Notes: generated from the sequence alone by a model not told the origin. A DNA stretch of 64,000 nucleotides from Dethiothermospora halolimnae (GCF_037577855.1 NZ_JBAKFX010000004.1:79755-143754); one strand, 5' to 3'. Positions 44,393 to 53,685 are shown, numbered from the stretch's first letter. Made by a program: numbers and translations.

Positions 44393-46195
44393 ATGAAAAG
44401 AAATAAATGGTTAGTATTGTTATTAGTAGTTACCTTGATAGCTTCATTAACATTAACTGCATGTGGTGGAGGAGATGAAGATACTTCTTCAGATGCTAAA
44501 GTAGAAGAGAATATTAATGATAGTGTTGAGGAGCAGGATAAAGAGAAAAAAGATAAAGAAGAGGTTAAGAAAGAGGAAACTGAAGAAGCAAAAGCACCGG
44601 AAGGATTTACAACTGATACAGCTAATTTATCCCAAGATATATTAGCAGAAGAACAGGTTTTAAAGGTTAATTTAGGTAGTGAACCACCTTGTTTAGACCC
44701 ACAATTAAGTACAGACGAATCTTCAAGTACTATACTTAATGATACATTAGAGGGTATAATTAGAATGGATCATACTGGTGAGGTTAAGAAAGGTTCAGGA
44801 ATGGCTATAGATTGGGAGATAAATGATGATAAAACTGAATATACATTTAAGTTAAGAGATGCACAATGGTCAGATGGCCAGCCAGTAACTGCCCATGATT
44901 TTGAATATGCATGGAAGAGAATAATGAGTCCCGAATTAGCTTCGGATTATTCTTTTATGACATATGATATTAAAAATGCTGAGGCATACTTTAAAGGGGA
45001 AATAACCGATCCTAATGAAATAGGGGTTAAAGCAGTAGATGACCATACATTAAAGGTAACATTAGGAAAGCCTAACCCAACATTCTTAAGTAAGCTACAA
45101 CATAGTACTTTCTTCCCTGCAAGAAAAGATATGTATGAAGAGTTTGGAGATAGGTATGCATCAGAAGCTGACTTAGTACCATCATGTGGACCATTTAAAG
45201 TATCGGAATGGCAACATGAGTCAAAAATCGTACTTGAAAAGAACCCGGCTTATTGGGATGCAGATTCAGTTATATTAGATAAAATACATTTTTCTATGAT
45301 TACAAACTCAAACTCTAGAGTTGGGATGTATGAAACTGGAGAACTTGATTATACTGGGGTTCCACAACAATTTATAGATAAATATATGGATGAATTAGAA
45401 TTAATTACAGATGCATGTACTTACTATAGAACTATTAACACTGATACCAAATATTTAAAAAATAAAAAGCTAAGGAAATCATTGGCTCAAGCTATAGATC
45501 AAACTAAAGTTTGGAAAACTATGGATAAAGGGCTAACACCAGCTGCATATGCTTTAATACCTCCAGGAATAGCGGGGTATGGTGGTAAAACATTCCGTGA
45601 AATAGCAGGACAAGAATTATATCATGATATAGGTACAGGAGTTTCTAAAGAAGAACTTGATAAGTTATTTAATGAAGCCCTTGAAGAGTTAGGTGCTACT
45701 AAAGAGGATTTAAGTGAAGATATTACTTTCTTAACTGGTCAAGCAGATACTTCATTGAAATATGCCCAAATATATCAACAAATGTGGCAAGAAAATTTAG
45801 GACTAGATGTAGAAATAGAGCAAAGTACTTTCAAAGTTAGGTTAGATAGGGAAGCTAGTGGTGATTTTACCATCGTATCAGGAGGTTGGATTGGAGATTA
45901 TAATGATGCTATGACATTTATGGATTTATTTATGAGTGACAACCCACAAAATAGAACTAGATGGTCAAATGCTGAGTATGATAAACTAATAGAAACTGCT
46001 ATGAATAAATTTGACCAAAAAGAGCGTATAGATGCTATGGTTGAAGCTGAAAAATTACTTATGGATGAGATGCCAATAGATCCATCCTCTTATCGTGTAT
46101 CTAGATTACTTAAAAGACCGTATGTTAAAAATATAGTAAGACTTCCATTACAGGTTACAAGTGGTAAAAAATGGGCTTATATTTTAAAACACTAA
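44393..46195 (+). CDS. oppA: peptide-binding lipoprotein of ABC transporter (SBP family 5), copy 2
   Basis: This 600-aa paralogue of the preceding gene has a nearly identical signal peptide (LVLLLVVTLIASLTLTACGG) and an identical C-terminus (QVTSGKKWAYILKH). It has a more divergent linker and ligand-contact regions; for example AALIPPGIAGYGG replaces YGWVPTGIAGYDG. It probably serves the same OppBCDF core with a different peptide preference. It has its own promoter and terminator. The start follows AAAGGGGGATTTTATA. Confidence 0.92.
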   Translation: MKRNKWLVLLLVVTLIASLTLTACGGGDEDTSSDAKVEENINDSVEEQDKEKKDKEEVKKEETEEAKAPEGFTTDTANLSQDILAEEQVLKVNLGSEPPCLDPQLSTDESSSTILNDTLEGIIRMDHTGEVKKGSGMAIDWEINDDKTEYTFKLRDAQWSDGQPVTAHDFEYAWKRIMSPELASDYSFMTYDIKNAEAYFKGEITDPNEIGVKAVDDHTLKVTLGKPNPTFLSKLQHSTFFPARKDMYEEFGDRYASEADLVPSCGPFKVSEWQHESKIVLEKNPAYWDADSVILDKIHFSMITNSNSRVGMYETGELDYTGVPQQFIDKYMDELELITDACTYYRTINTDTKYLKNKKLRKSLAQAIDQTKVWKTMDKGLTPAAYALIPPGIAGYGGKTFREIAGQELYHDIGTGVSKEELDKLFNEALEELGATKEDLSEDITFLTGQADTSLKYAQIYQQMWQENLGLDVEIEQSTFKVRLDREASGDFTIVSGGWIGDYNDAMTFMDLFMSDNPQNRTRWSNAEYDKLIETAMNKFDQKERIDAMVEAEKLLMDEMPIDPSSYRVSRLLKRPYVKNIVRLPLQVTSGKKWAYILKH

Positions 46196-46196
46196 A

Positions 46197-46243
46197 AAGG
46201 AATTAAGGAGTTTAGTCTTTTAGGCTAGGCTCCTTTCTTTATT
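46197..46243 (+). terminator. terminator after second oppA
   Basis: AAGGAGTTTAGTC and GGCTAGGCTCCTT pair, followed by TCTTTATT. It is homologous to the terminator after copy 1. Confidence 0.7.
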
Positions 46244-46244
46244 A

Positions 46245-46366
46245 AAGAAGAATGGGTAAAATCAAAGAATAGAGAATGGAGAATAAAGAATAGATAAGGA
46301 GATTTTACTCCCTTTGGTCGTAAAATTATATTGTGTAGGTACAGGGCATACCATGTTCCTACATAA
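46245..46366. repeat. palindromic repeat (AGAATAAAG arm, TTTGGTCGTAAAAT core)
   Basis: The arm AGAATGGAGAATAAAGAATA is followed by the core GATTTTACTCCCTTTGGTCG and a short palindrome (GGTACAGGGCATACCATGTT). It ends at the stop of the Cys-rich gene on the other strand. Confidence 0.65.
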
Positions 46367-46368
46367 AT

Positions 46369-46542
46369 TTATGGGATCTCGGATTCCCTGATCTCTTCAC
46401 AGGAAAAAGAAGCATTAAGTTCATCTTTGTTCCTATAATACGGGCAATTATTTTTAGGGGTTCCAGAAGATTTTATTATGTGATTTAATGTACAAATTCC
46501 GTTATCTTCATAAAGACACTTTTCAGAGCAATGTATAGTCAA
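46369..46542 (-). CDS. small Cys-rich clostridial protein
   Basis: This 57-aa protein has regularly placed cysteines: TIHCSEKCLYEDNGICTLNH and then NCPYYRNK. It matches a widespread clostridial small-protein family, often misnamed hydroxymyristoyl-ACP dehydratase in databases, and probably binds a metal. No enzymatic fold is possible at this size. A GTG at 46551 is in frame but sits against its AAAGGA site. The TTG at 46542 is spaced properly, so I use it. It lies alone between a repeat and an AT-rich gap. Confidence 0.75.
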   Translation of the reverse strand: MTIHCSEKCLYEDNGICTLNHIIKSSGTPKNNCPYYRNKDELNASFSCEEIRESEIP

Positions 46543-46851
46543 GGGAATCACTTCCTTTACTAGAGTAAAGATTTAATATTTTAAATTATCAATTAGTCAC
46601 TGAATTACTTCTGAATCGGTTCTAAATTAACAATGAAATAATTATAAACTAGTTACTGAAATACTTATAAATTAAATATAAACAAATTCTTAAACTAGTT
46701 GTTGGGGGATTCGTAATCCCTCAACTTATTTAATATCTTTTATTTTTTATTTTAACCAATAAATTAAAAATTATATATATATTATTTAGTATGATATTAT
46801 ATAAATGTAGGAAAAATATTTTAGAAACATAAAATTAAAAGGAGTGTTTCA
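46543..46851. repeat. AT-rich gap with REP-like hairpin
   Basis: This gap of about 310 bp has no gene. It holds CTAGTTGTTGGGGGATTCGT followed by AATCCCTCAAC (about 46693-46725), a member of the REP-like hairpin family. Shorter degenerate ACTAGTTACTGAA stretches precede it. Confidence 0.6.
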
Positions 46852-47442
46852 ATGATTTTTCCTGACTATAAACAAACAGGTATTTTATATCATATTGCAC
46901 CTATAACTGATTTAGAAAAAATATTAGAGGAAGGTATAGCCTATGATGATAAAACAACATATTTATCTAAATATCTAAGATTTCATAAATATATAGATAG
47001 TTTCAAGCCTGATAATGTACCGACTTGGGTAATAAGAAAAAAAGCCCTATTTGCCAGTATGAATTTTGAAGATGATCATAATTTTCATTCCCATAGCGCT
47101 ATACTGGGAATAAAGATTGATAGAAATAGATGTTGGGTTGCCGATGAAAGCTTAGTTAATCAAGTCTATGAACCATTTATACTTAAGGATATAAAGATGT
47201 TTTCCTGCAGTAAAAATTATCTTAATAAAGAAGGTAAAAATACTTTAAAAAAATATTGGAATACATCTTTAAGTTTTAATGAAAATTTAGAAATAAGAAA
47301 AGATAAGGAAAATAATTATGATGCTGAAGTAATGATATTTCATAAAATTCCACCTAAGGATATAGAAGTAATATCTATAGTATCAGATCATAAAATAATG
47401 GATAAAAATCAATGGATAGAACTTTTTAAAAGGGGGCAATAA
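46852..47442 (+). CDS. DUF4433/DarT-like protein with ADP-ribosyltransferase-like fold
   Basis: This 196-aa protein looks like the DUF4433/DarT and RNA 2'-phosphotransferase fold. The opening ILYHIAPITDLEKILEEGI matches the first strand and helix with the NAD-contacting His. A RKKALFASMNF segment fits the second strand, and DAEVMIFHKIPPKDIEVISI fits the C-terminal strand with its Glu. The assignment is by motif only. No DarG-type antitoxin (macrodomain) lies beside it. Instead it is 2 bases from an AIR-synthase-like gene, so it is probably metabolic or RNA-related rather than a toxin. The ribosome site is AAAGGAGTG. Confidence 0.5.
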   Translation: MIFPDYKQTGILYHIAPITDLEKILEEGIAYDDKTTYLSKYLRFHKYIDSFKPDNVPTWVIRKKALFASMNFEDDHNFHSHSAILGIKIDRNRCWVADESLVNQVYEPFILKDIKMFSCSKNYLNKEGKNTLKKYWNTSLSFNENLEIRKDKENNYDAEVMIFHKIPPKDIEVISIVSDHKIMDKNQWIELFKRGQ

Positions 47443-47444
47443 CC

Positions 47445-48428
47445 ATGAAGATAGGAAAATTACCAAATGATGTTTTAGAAGATATCGTTTTATCAAATAT
47501 TACAGAAAAAAGAAAAGAAGTACTTTGGGGGGCAGGAGTAGGTGAAGATTGTGCAGTATTAGACTTTGGAAAAGAAGCCTGTGTAATGTCCACTGACCCA
47601 ATAACAGGTGCTATAAAAAATATAGGCAGCTTAGCTGTACATATATCCTGTAATGATGTGGCATCAAATGGTGCAGAACCCATAGGAGTGCTATTGACAA
47701 TCCTGGTACCACCTAATACAACTAAAGAGGATATAAGTGAAATAATGTCAGATGCCTCTGATGCTGCCAACTCATTAAATGTATCCATAATAGGTGGGCA
47801 TACTGAAATAACAGATGCGGTAAATAAAGTAGTAATTTCGGCAACTGTTGTAGGAAAACAATTAAAAGAAAAGATATTAAATCCTAAAAATATTAATATA
47901 GGAGATAAGGTTATAATAACTAAAATGGCTGGAATTGAAGGGACATCAATAATAGCCCATGATTTAGAAGAAAAGCTAAAAAATAAGCTAACTAATGAAG
48001 AACTTACTGAAGCTAAAAACATGGACAAATATACAAGTGTGGTTAAAGAGGGAAAAATATGTGGAGAGATTGGTGTCGATTATATGCATGATGTGACTGA
48101 AGGAGGACTACTGGGGGCTATTTGGGAAACATCAAAGGCTATAGATAGGGGAATAAAGATAAAAAGGGATAGTATACCTGTATCACCAGTAACCAATAAG
48201 ATATGCAATATTTTCAATATTGATCCATTAAAATTAATATCAAGTGGAAGTATGGTGATAATAGCATCTGAAGAAAAAGTTAAACTTATAACAAAAGGAC
48301 TATATAACAATAATATAAAATCTACAATAATAGGAGAAGTAATAGATAAGGGTATATTTATGGAAGATAAAGGTTCTTTAAATGAAATATTGCCACCTAA
48401 AAGTGATGAGTTATATAAAGTGGTATAA
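47445..48428 (+). CDS. AIR synthase-related (HypE/ThiL-like) protein
   Basis: This 327-aa member of the PurM/HypE/ThiL/SelD ATP-binding superfamily has GAGVGEDCAVLDFG (metal and ATP), MSTDPITGAIKNIG, HISCNDVASNGAEPIG and IIGGHTEITDAV, and later MHDVTEGGLLGAIWE. HypE proper ends in a conserved PRIC cysteine tail for cyanide transfer; here the C-terminus is SDELYKVV, and no NiFe hydrogenase genes are near. The substrate is therefore unknown. It directly follows the ART-like gene with AAAAGGGGG as ribosome site, so the two are probably cotranslated. Confidence 0.85.
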   Translation: MKIGKLPNDVLEDIVLSNITEKRKEVLWGAGVGEDCAVLDFGKEACVMSTDPITGAIKNIGSLAVHISCNDVASNGAEPIGVLLTILVPPNTTKEDISEIMSDASDAANSLNVSIIGGHTEITDAVNKVVISATVVGKQLKEKILNPKNINIGDKVIITKMAGIEGTSIIAHDLEEKLKNKLTNEELTEAKNMDKYTSVVKEGKICGEIGVDYMHDVTEGGLLGAIWETSKAIDRGIKIKRDSIPVSPVTNKICNIFNIDPLKLISSGSMVIIASEEKVKLITKGLYNNNIKSTIIGEVIDKGIFMEDKGSLNEILPPKSDELYKVV

Positions 48429-48486
48429 ACTGGTTTCTATTCACAAGTCCCCCATTATTAAGTTCTGATTACAAAGTCTATAATCA

Positions 48487-48515
48487 ATTGACATAAAATC
48501 AGATAAAATGATATA
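48487..48515 (+). promoter_or_regulatory. probable promoter of amidase gene
   Basis: TTGACA is followed after 18 bp by TATAAA. It lies about 140 bp upstream of the amidase start. No other features are clear in 48429-48652. Confidence 0.5.
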
Positions 48516-48652
48516 AATAGATGTAGAGAGATGGCAATTAGGGAAGAGATAGTACAAATTTTTAGGTTTACATAAATCATTTGTATATACTGATTTGTCG
48601 TTTCCAAAATGTGTTTTTATAGTAAAATCCAAAATAAAAAAAGGGGGGCATC

Positions 48653-50773
48653 ATGAGAAAAATTTTCATAATCTTAATAGGACTACTTTTACTATTTAAC
48701 TTAGGCAATACGTCTTGGGCAGAATCTAGTATGTTTCAAACCATATCTATTGATGGACAATCTAGTAGGCTTAGAACAGTGAATGTATTAATAGATGACC
48801 AGGAGCTTATATCCGATGTTCCACCTATACTTTATAAGGATAGGACCTTAGTACCCATAAGATTTGTAGCTGAAAAATTAGGTGCACAGGTAAGTTGGAA
48901 TGGTGAAACCAGCGAGGCTTTAATAGAAACTGAAAGCAAGGAAATAGTACTTAAATTAAACAGTAGTACGGTTAGAGTAAATGGAATAAATAAGAAAATT
49001 CCTTACAATGTACCTGCTAAGCTAGTTAATAATGCGAGGACTATGGTCCCTCTTAGATTTGTATCAGAGGAGTTAGGGTGTGAAGTGGGCTGGAACTCCA
49101 GCACATATACTGGAATAATAAAGTCTCCAAAGGAAAACGAAGAAGTGACCAAGGTAAAGGATATACACTTTAATAATGATACAAAGGCTATAGAAATAAG
49201 CACCACAGGTAGGGTTCAATATAGCGATATAGAACTTGAAAATCCCAGTAGACTAGTCGTTGATATTAAAGATTCTAAACTAGATATTGAAGAGGATAAG
49301 GTAAAATATAAAGATGGAATGTTTACTTTAGATGTTGAGGAACATCCAATTGAGACTATAAGAATATCACAATTCTCTAAAGAACCATATATAACTAGGA
49401 TGGTAATAGACTTAGAAGAAATGAGTGACTACAAAATTAAAGCTATAGAAGATAATGTTTTAAGCATATCTTTTGATGGGGAAAAGTCAGATGAAAAAGA
49501 TGATGAAGAAGAACAGATAGAAGAAGATCAGGAACAAGAAGAAAATGAAGATACAAAAGGATTTAATATAATAGAAAAAAGGATCAATGGAAAGGAAGCA
49601 ATAGTTATTGAAAATATAGAAAGTGACGAATATAATCTATTTACATTGGACAAGCCCAAAAGAATAGTATTAGATATTTTCAATGAAGAATTAGACAGTA
49701 ATCTATATACCTATGATATAGAAACAGATATCATAAAGGGAATAAGAGCATCTCAGTTTGATCCTGATTCCATGTACGATAAGGGCGAAAAAATATTAAG
49801 GGTAGTATTTGATATAAAAGAAGATTTAGACTATGATTTAGACATTGAAAAGGACCAAGGGAGAATAGTAGCTTTTATTGGTGACAAGTCCTTTGATGAA
49901 ATAGAATATACTAATAGTAAAGAATACAATTTTTTAAAACTTAAAACCTTAGGTGAGACCGATCAAGATATTTCCTATGATGCAGCAGATAAACAGATGA
50001 ATATAGTTATACCTAAGGAAGAGGTGGATATAAAGAATGGTATTTTATCCATAGGTGATGAATATATCGATAATATGGAGGTATATGAAAAGGATGATAA
50101 CAAAATAATAAAAGTAAACTTTAATAAAAACATATCCTATCAGTTCAGTGTTGGTACCTATGAAATATTGATTGGTTTTAAAGAAGCAAAGGAAGTTGAT
50201 ACTAAATTTTCCGATAAGCTTATAGTAATAGATGCAGGCCACGGTGGACGTGCACCTGGAACAACAGGGCCAATAACAAAAGTGAGGGAAAAGGATTTGA
50301 GCTTGAATGTTGCCCTTAAATTAGAGAAGAAACTTAAAAATATGGGATTTAAGACACTAATGACTAGAGATAGTGATGAATATGTGGGTCTATATGATAG
50401 AACTGATATGGCAAATGAAAATAATGCCGATGCATTTGTAAGTATACACTTCAATGCCCATCCTAGCAGTGCTATAGCAGGAATTCAAACCCTATATTGT
50501 CCATCCTATGAAAGTGATGTTAAGAACTCTGACAATTATCCCTTTGCAGAAACTATACATGAGGCTCTTTTGGAGGGATTGAAAAGAAAAGACATGGATA
50601 TAATACGAAGACCTGATTTAGTTGTAACAAGGGAAACAGCAATGGTATCAGCCCTTGTGGAACTAGGATTTGTTACTAATCCTCAAGAGGAAAGAATAAT
50701 AATAACAGATGAGTATCATGAAAAGGCAGCAGAAGCCATAGCAAGTGGATTGGTAAATTACTTTAGTAAGTAA
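48653..50773 (+). CDS. N-acetylmuramoyl-L-alanine amidase with wall-binding domains
   Basis: This 706-aa secreted hydrolase cuts the amide bond between MurNAc and L-Ala in peptidoglycan. An N-terminal signal peptide (FIILIGLLLLFNLGNTSWA) is followed by a copper-amine-oxidase-like stalk domain (about 40-165, with two RTLVPIRFVAEKLG/RTMVPLRFVSEELG repeats). Two AMIN-like domains flank an acidic linker (about 280-300). The C-terminal Amidase_3 domain (about 520-706) has zinc ligands in DAGHGG, VREKDL and SIHFNAH, and the catalytic Glu in LVELGFVTN. It is monocistronic, with its own terminator. Confidence 0.94.
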   Translation: MRKIFIILIGLLLLFNLGNTSWAESSMFQTISIDGQSSRLRTVNVLIDDQELISDVPPILYKDRTLVPIRFVAEKLGAQVSWNGETSEALIETESKEIVLKLNSSTVRVNGINKKIPYNVPAKLVNNARTMVPLRFVSEELGCEVGWNSSTYTGIIKSPKENEEVTKVKDIHFNNDTKAIEISTTGRVQYSDIELENPSRLVVDIKDSKLDIEEDKVKYKDGMFTLDVEEHPIETIRISQFSKEPYITRMVIDLEEMSDYKIKAIEDNVLSISFDGEKSDEKDDEEEQIEEDQEQEENEDTKGFNIIEKRINGKEAIVIENIESDEYNLFTLDKPKRIVLDIFNEELDSNLYTYDIETDIIKGIRASQFDPDSMYDKGEKILRVVFDIKEDLDYDLDIEKDQGRIVAFIGDKSFDEIEYTNSKEYNFLKLKTLGETDQDISYDAADKQMNIVIPKEEVDIKNGILSIGDEYIDNMEVYEKDDNKIIKVNFNKNISYQFSVGTYEILIGFKEAKEVDTKFSDKLIVIDAGHGGRAPGTTGPITKVREKDLSLNVALKLEKKLKNMGFKTLMTRDSDEYVGLYDRTDMANENNADAFVSIHFNAHPSSAIAGIQTLYCPSYESDVKNSDNYPFAETIHEALLEGLKRKDMDIIRRPDLVVTRETAMVSALVELGFVTNPQEERIIITDEYHEKAAEAIASGLVNYFSK

Positions 50774-50813
50774 AAGATAAAAATCCTTAAGGATTTTTAT
50801 CTTTTATTTTTTT
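50774..50813 (+). terminator. terminator after amidase gene
   Basis: AAGATAAAAATCCTT and AAGGATTTTTATCTT are perfectly complementary, followed by TTATTTTTTT. Confidence 0.9.
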
Positions 50814-50865
50814 GCTTTAAAGGGTATTATGATAATAATGGACTAATAATATGGGAGGTATATTG

Positions 50866-51387
50866 ATGAGTATTTTTTTAGGATATTTGTTTATTTTTAT
50901 TTCTAGGGTTATGGACGTAACTTTGGGGACCCTTAGAATGTTGATGGTGGTTCAGGGGCAAAAAATATATGCATCTATAATAGGTTTTTTTGAGGTGGGT
51001 ATATATATATTAGCACTTGGTAAAGTTGTTAATAGCCTTGATAACCCTGGAAATCTTCTTGCCTATGCCTTAGGTTTTGCCAGTGGTAATTATATAGGGA
51101 TATATATAGAAGAAAAAGTCGCCATGGGAGACTCATTTGTTCAAGTTATAACCAAAAGTGATGCATATGATGTAGTAAATACCCTTAGGGATAAAGGATT
51201 TGGAGTTACTGTGACAGAAGGACATGGAAGAGAAGGGAAAAGAAACATATTGAATATGACCGTTAAGAGAAGAAATCTAAAAAAATTACATAATGTAATA
51301 GATCAAATGGATAGTGATGCCTTCATAACAGTAAGTAATACTAGAAGAATTAGAGGAGGATATTTTTCTAAAATCAAAAAGAAATAG
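50866..51387 (+). CDS. UPF0316/DUF2179 membrane protein
   Basis: This 173-aa protein has three predicted membrane helices in the first half (FLGYLFIFISRVMDVTLGTL, ASIIGFFEVGIYILALGKVV, NLLAYALGFASGNYIGIYIE). A cytosolic DUF2179 domain follows (VQVITKSDAYDVVNTLRDKG and ITVSNTRRIRGGYF). The family is common in Firmicutes and its role is not established. The ATG at 50866 follows GGGAGGTATATTG, which itself contains an earlier in-frame ATG that I reject. Confidence 0.88.
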   Translation: MSIFLGYLFIFISRVMDVTLGTLRMLMVVQGQKIYASIIGFFEVGIYILALGKVVNSLDNPGNLLAYALGFASGNYIGIYIEEKVAMGDSFVQVITKSDAYDVVNTLRDKGFGVTVTEGHGREGKRNILNMTVKRRNLKKLHNVIDQMDSDAFITVSNTRRIRGGYFSKIKKK

Positions 51388-51467
51388 AAAAAATTTTAAA
51401 TTATTCATAGTATGGCCCTCTAATTAATATAATTTATAAACGGACAATAAATAGAGGGGGGAAATTA

Positions 51468-52484
51468 ATGAAGGCTAAAAAAATAATAGCAATTTTACTT
51501 ATGATAGCCTTAAGTGTATCAGTTTATGGTTGCAATGCAATTAAAGACTTAGTTTCAGATGAAGAAGAACCTGATATTGAAATAGTAAGAAGCGATGAAG
51601 ATCAGGAAGAATCAGAAGAAGAAACAGGTAGTAACATTAGAGATACTATTTTATATTTCCAAAATGAAATGGGATATTTAGTTCCAGTAAAAAAACAAAT
51701 ACCTTGGGAAACAGGTATAGCTAAGGCGGCTCTTAGAAACATGATAGATACCCCAGCTATAAGGGATGATATGAGTACCATAGGGTTAATGCCCCTAATT
51801 CCGTCAGGTACAGAGATAAGTGGAATGGCAATAGATGAAGAGAGTGGGCTTTGTAAGGTAAACTTTAACAAAAGTTTTACAGAAACAGTAGATAAGGTTC
51901 ATGAAGAGAACCTAGTGAAAGGAGTTGTATATACTTTAACGGAGTTCCCATCAATAAGTAAAGTTCAAATTTTAATTGATGGTAAGGAAATGGCAAATTT
52001 ACAACATGGCACAGAAATAAGCAGTGCAATAAACAGAGAGGATATAAACTTGTTAGAAGCTAATGGTGAAGGGAACAATGATGTAATGGTTTATTATAAG
52101 GCTGTATCTAGTTCTGGATATGAACATTATGTCCCTGTTACGGTACAAACAAATAAGGAGAATAATGTAAATACAGTTTTATCACAGTTGTTTAATGGTA
52201 AAGTAAATGTTGCAGGACTTTATACTGAAATACCTGAAGGGGTAAGTTTAGGAAATGTAGAAGTAAAAGATGGTATTGCATACATAGATATAACTACCAA
52301 TAATGAGGAAGTTATAGCTCAACAGGTAACATTTGATAGAATGTCAAGGAATATAGGTTTAACAATAAGTCAATTTAATGATATACTGGGACTTGAATTA
52401 TCGATAAATGGTAAAACATTACAAGAAGCCGGAATAGAAGGTGAAAGTAGTAATACTATCCCTGTATTTGCCAATGAATATTAA
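51468..52484 (+). CDS. gerM: GerMN-domain lipoprotein
   Basis: This 338-aa lipoprotein has signal and lipobox SVSVYGC (Cys22), an acidic linker, and two tandem GerMN domains (about 60-190 and 205-330). These contain IRDTILYFQNEMGYLVPVKK and NNDVMVYYKAVSSSGYEHYV. GerM in spore formers is needed for proper sporulation and germination, as part of the mother cell-forespore channel. Its place before rph, an XTP pyrophosphatase and a YfcE-like phosphoesterase matches the Bacillus gerM-rph-ysnA-ysnB order, though here 427 bp of repeats separate it from rph. Confidence 0.85.
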   Translation: MKAKKIIAILLMIALSVSVYGCNAIKDLVSDEEEPDIEIVRSDEDQEESEEETGSNIRDTILYFQNEMGYLVPVKKQIPWETGIAKAALRNMIDTPAIRDDMSTIGLMPLIPSGTEISGMAIDEESGLCKVNFNKSFTETVDKVHEENLVKGVVYTLTEFPSISKVQILIDGKEMANLQHGTEISSAINREDINLLEANGEGNNDVMVYYKAVSSSGYEHYVPVTVQTNKENNVNTVLSQLFNGKVNVAGLYTEIPEGVSLGNVEVKDGIAYIDITTNNEEVIAQQVTFDRMSRNIGLTISQFNDILGLELSINGKTLQEAGIEGESSNTIPVFANEY

Positions 52485-52911
52485 GCAGTCACTATGACTG
52501 CTTTTTTCTTTGTCTGAACTCCTTGAATGTATTTATGGTCTCACCAATTCGCTGCCCCCGCACCCTGTACTCTGCACAGAACAAAGAAGGGACAAAGTCC
52601 TCTTTGTTCAAATAGTCCTTTTATTAACTAGAAACATTTGTTATTATAAATGGTAGGATAGAGATTTATAATAACAAATAAATATTAATAAGCTATAAGG
52701 GGAAAATAAAATTTATAGTTTATATAAAGAGCATGATACATATAACTAAAAAGTAGCTTTGAATCCATTGGAAAGGCATATACAGTTGCTGGGAGATTGG
52801 TAACCCTTTGACTGAGATAAAAAATAGCTTTTAAATTCATTTGAAGATTACATCTAGTTGTTGGGGGATTCGTAATCCCTCAACCATTAAAAAAAGATAG
52901 GAGAGATATTA
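52485..52911. repeat. repeat-filled gap between gerM and rph with terminator
   Basis: There is no gene here. A small terminator (AGCAGTCACTATGACTGCTTTTTT split around ACTATG, 52483-52508) ends gerM. A GCACCCTGTACTCTGCAC segment, also present near 165 of the window, is followed by the hairpin GAACAAAGAAGGGAC...GTCCTCTTTGTTC. Two REP-like hairpins lie at about 52785 (degenerate) and 52858-52886 (GTTGGGGGATTCGTAATCCC). Confidence 0.65.
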
Positions 52912-53685
52912 ATGGATAGAATCAATAATAGAGAATATGAACAACTAAGGGATGTAAAAATAACTAGAAATTATCTTAAACACCCTCAAGGGTCAGTACT
53001 TATAGAGATGGGAGAAACTAAAGTAATATGTACGGCCATGATAGAAGATAGGGTACCCCCGTTTTTAAAAGGAAGTAATTCAGGATGGGTAACTGCCGAA
53101 TACTCTATGTTACCGGCATCAACTATAACAAGAAAAATAAGGGAGTCTAGAAAGGGAAAACTTCAAGGAAGAACCCAAGAAATACAGAGGCTCATAGGTA
53201 GAGCTTTAAGATCCGTTATAGACTTAAAAGCCTTAGGAGAAAAGACAGTTTGGTTAGATTGTGATGTGATACAGGCCGATGGAGGAACTAGAACGGCTTC
53301 CATAACAGGAGCCTTTGTAGCCTTAGTAGATGCATTACATAAGCTTTATGAAGCTAAACAAATACCCAGTATACCGGTTAAAAACTTTGTAGCAGCAATA
53401 AGTGTAGGAGTAGTAAAGGATACTAGACTTTTAGATTTAAATTATCAAGAAGATTCAAATGCTAAAGTAGATATGAATATAGTGATGACCGATAGTAAAG
53501 AATTTATTGAGATACAAGGTACTGGAGAAGAGGCACCATTTAGCAGAAATGATCTCAATGAATTATTAAGAATAGCAGAAAAGGGTATAGGAGAATTAAT
53601 TGAAAAACAAAAAGAGGCTTTAGGAGAAATAAGTGATTTAGTGGGAAAGGTAAAATCAAAGGAGGAAAAGGGGAATAATGAGTAA
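52912..53685 (+). CDS. rph: ribonuclease PH
   Basis: RNase PH trims tRNA 3' ends using phosphate. The 257-aa protein has the family motifs QGSVLIEMGETKVICTA, TAEYSMLPAST, RTQEIQRLIGRALR, and DCDVIQADGGTRTASITGA for phosphate and metal binding. The start is set by ATAGGAGAGATATT. The C-terminal 20 residues (KSKEEKGNNE) are a charged tail. It overlaps the next gene by 8 bases. A tRNA cluster lies 2 kb downstream. Confidence 0.95.
   Translation: MDRINNREYEQLRDVKITRNYLKHPQGSVLIEMGETKVICTAMIEDRVPPFLKGSNSGWVTAEYSMLPASTITRKIRESRKGKLQGRTQEIQRLIGRALRSVIDLKALGEKTVWLDCDVIQADGGTRTASITGAFVALVDALHKLYEAKQIPSIPVKNFVAAISVGVVKDTRLLDLNYQEDSNAKVDMNIVMTDSKEFIEIQGTGEEAPFSRNDLNELLRIAEKGIGELIEKQKEALGEISDLVGKVKSKEEKGNNE

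Noticed and set aside
46852..47442. DarTG-type toxin-antitoxin
   Set aside because: No macrodomain partner is present; the neighbour is an AIR-synthase-like enzyme.
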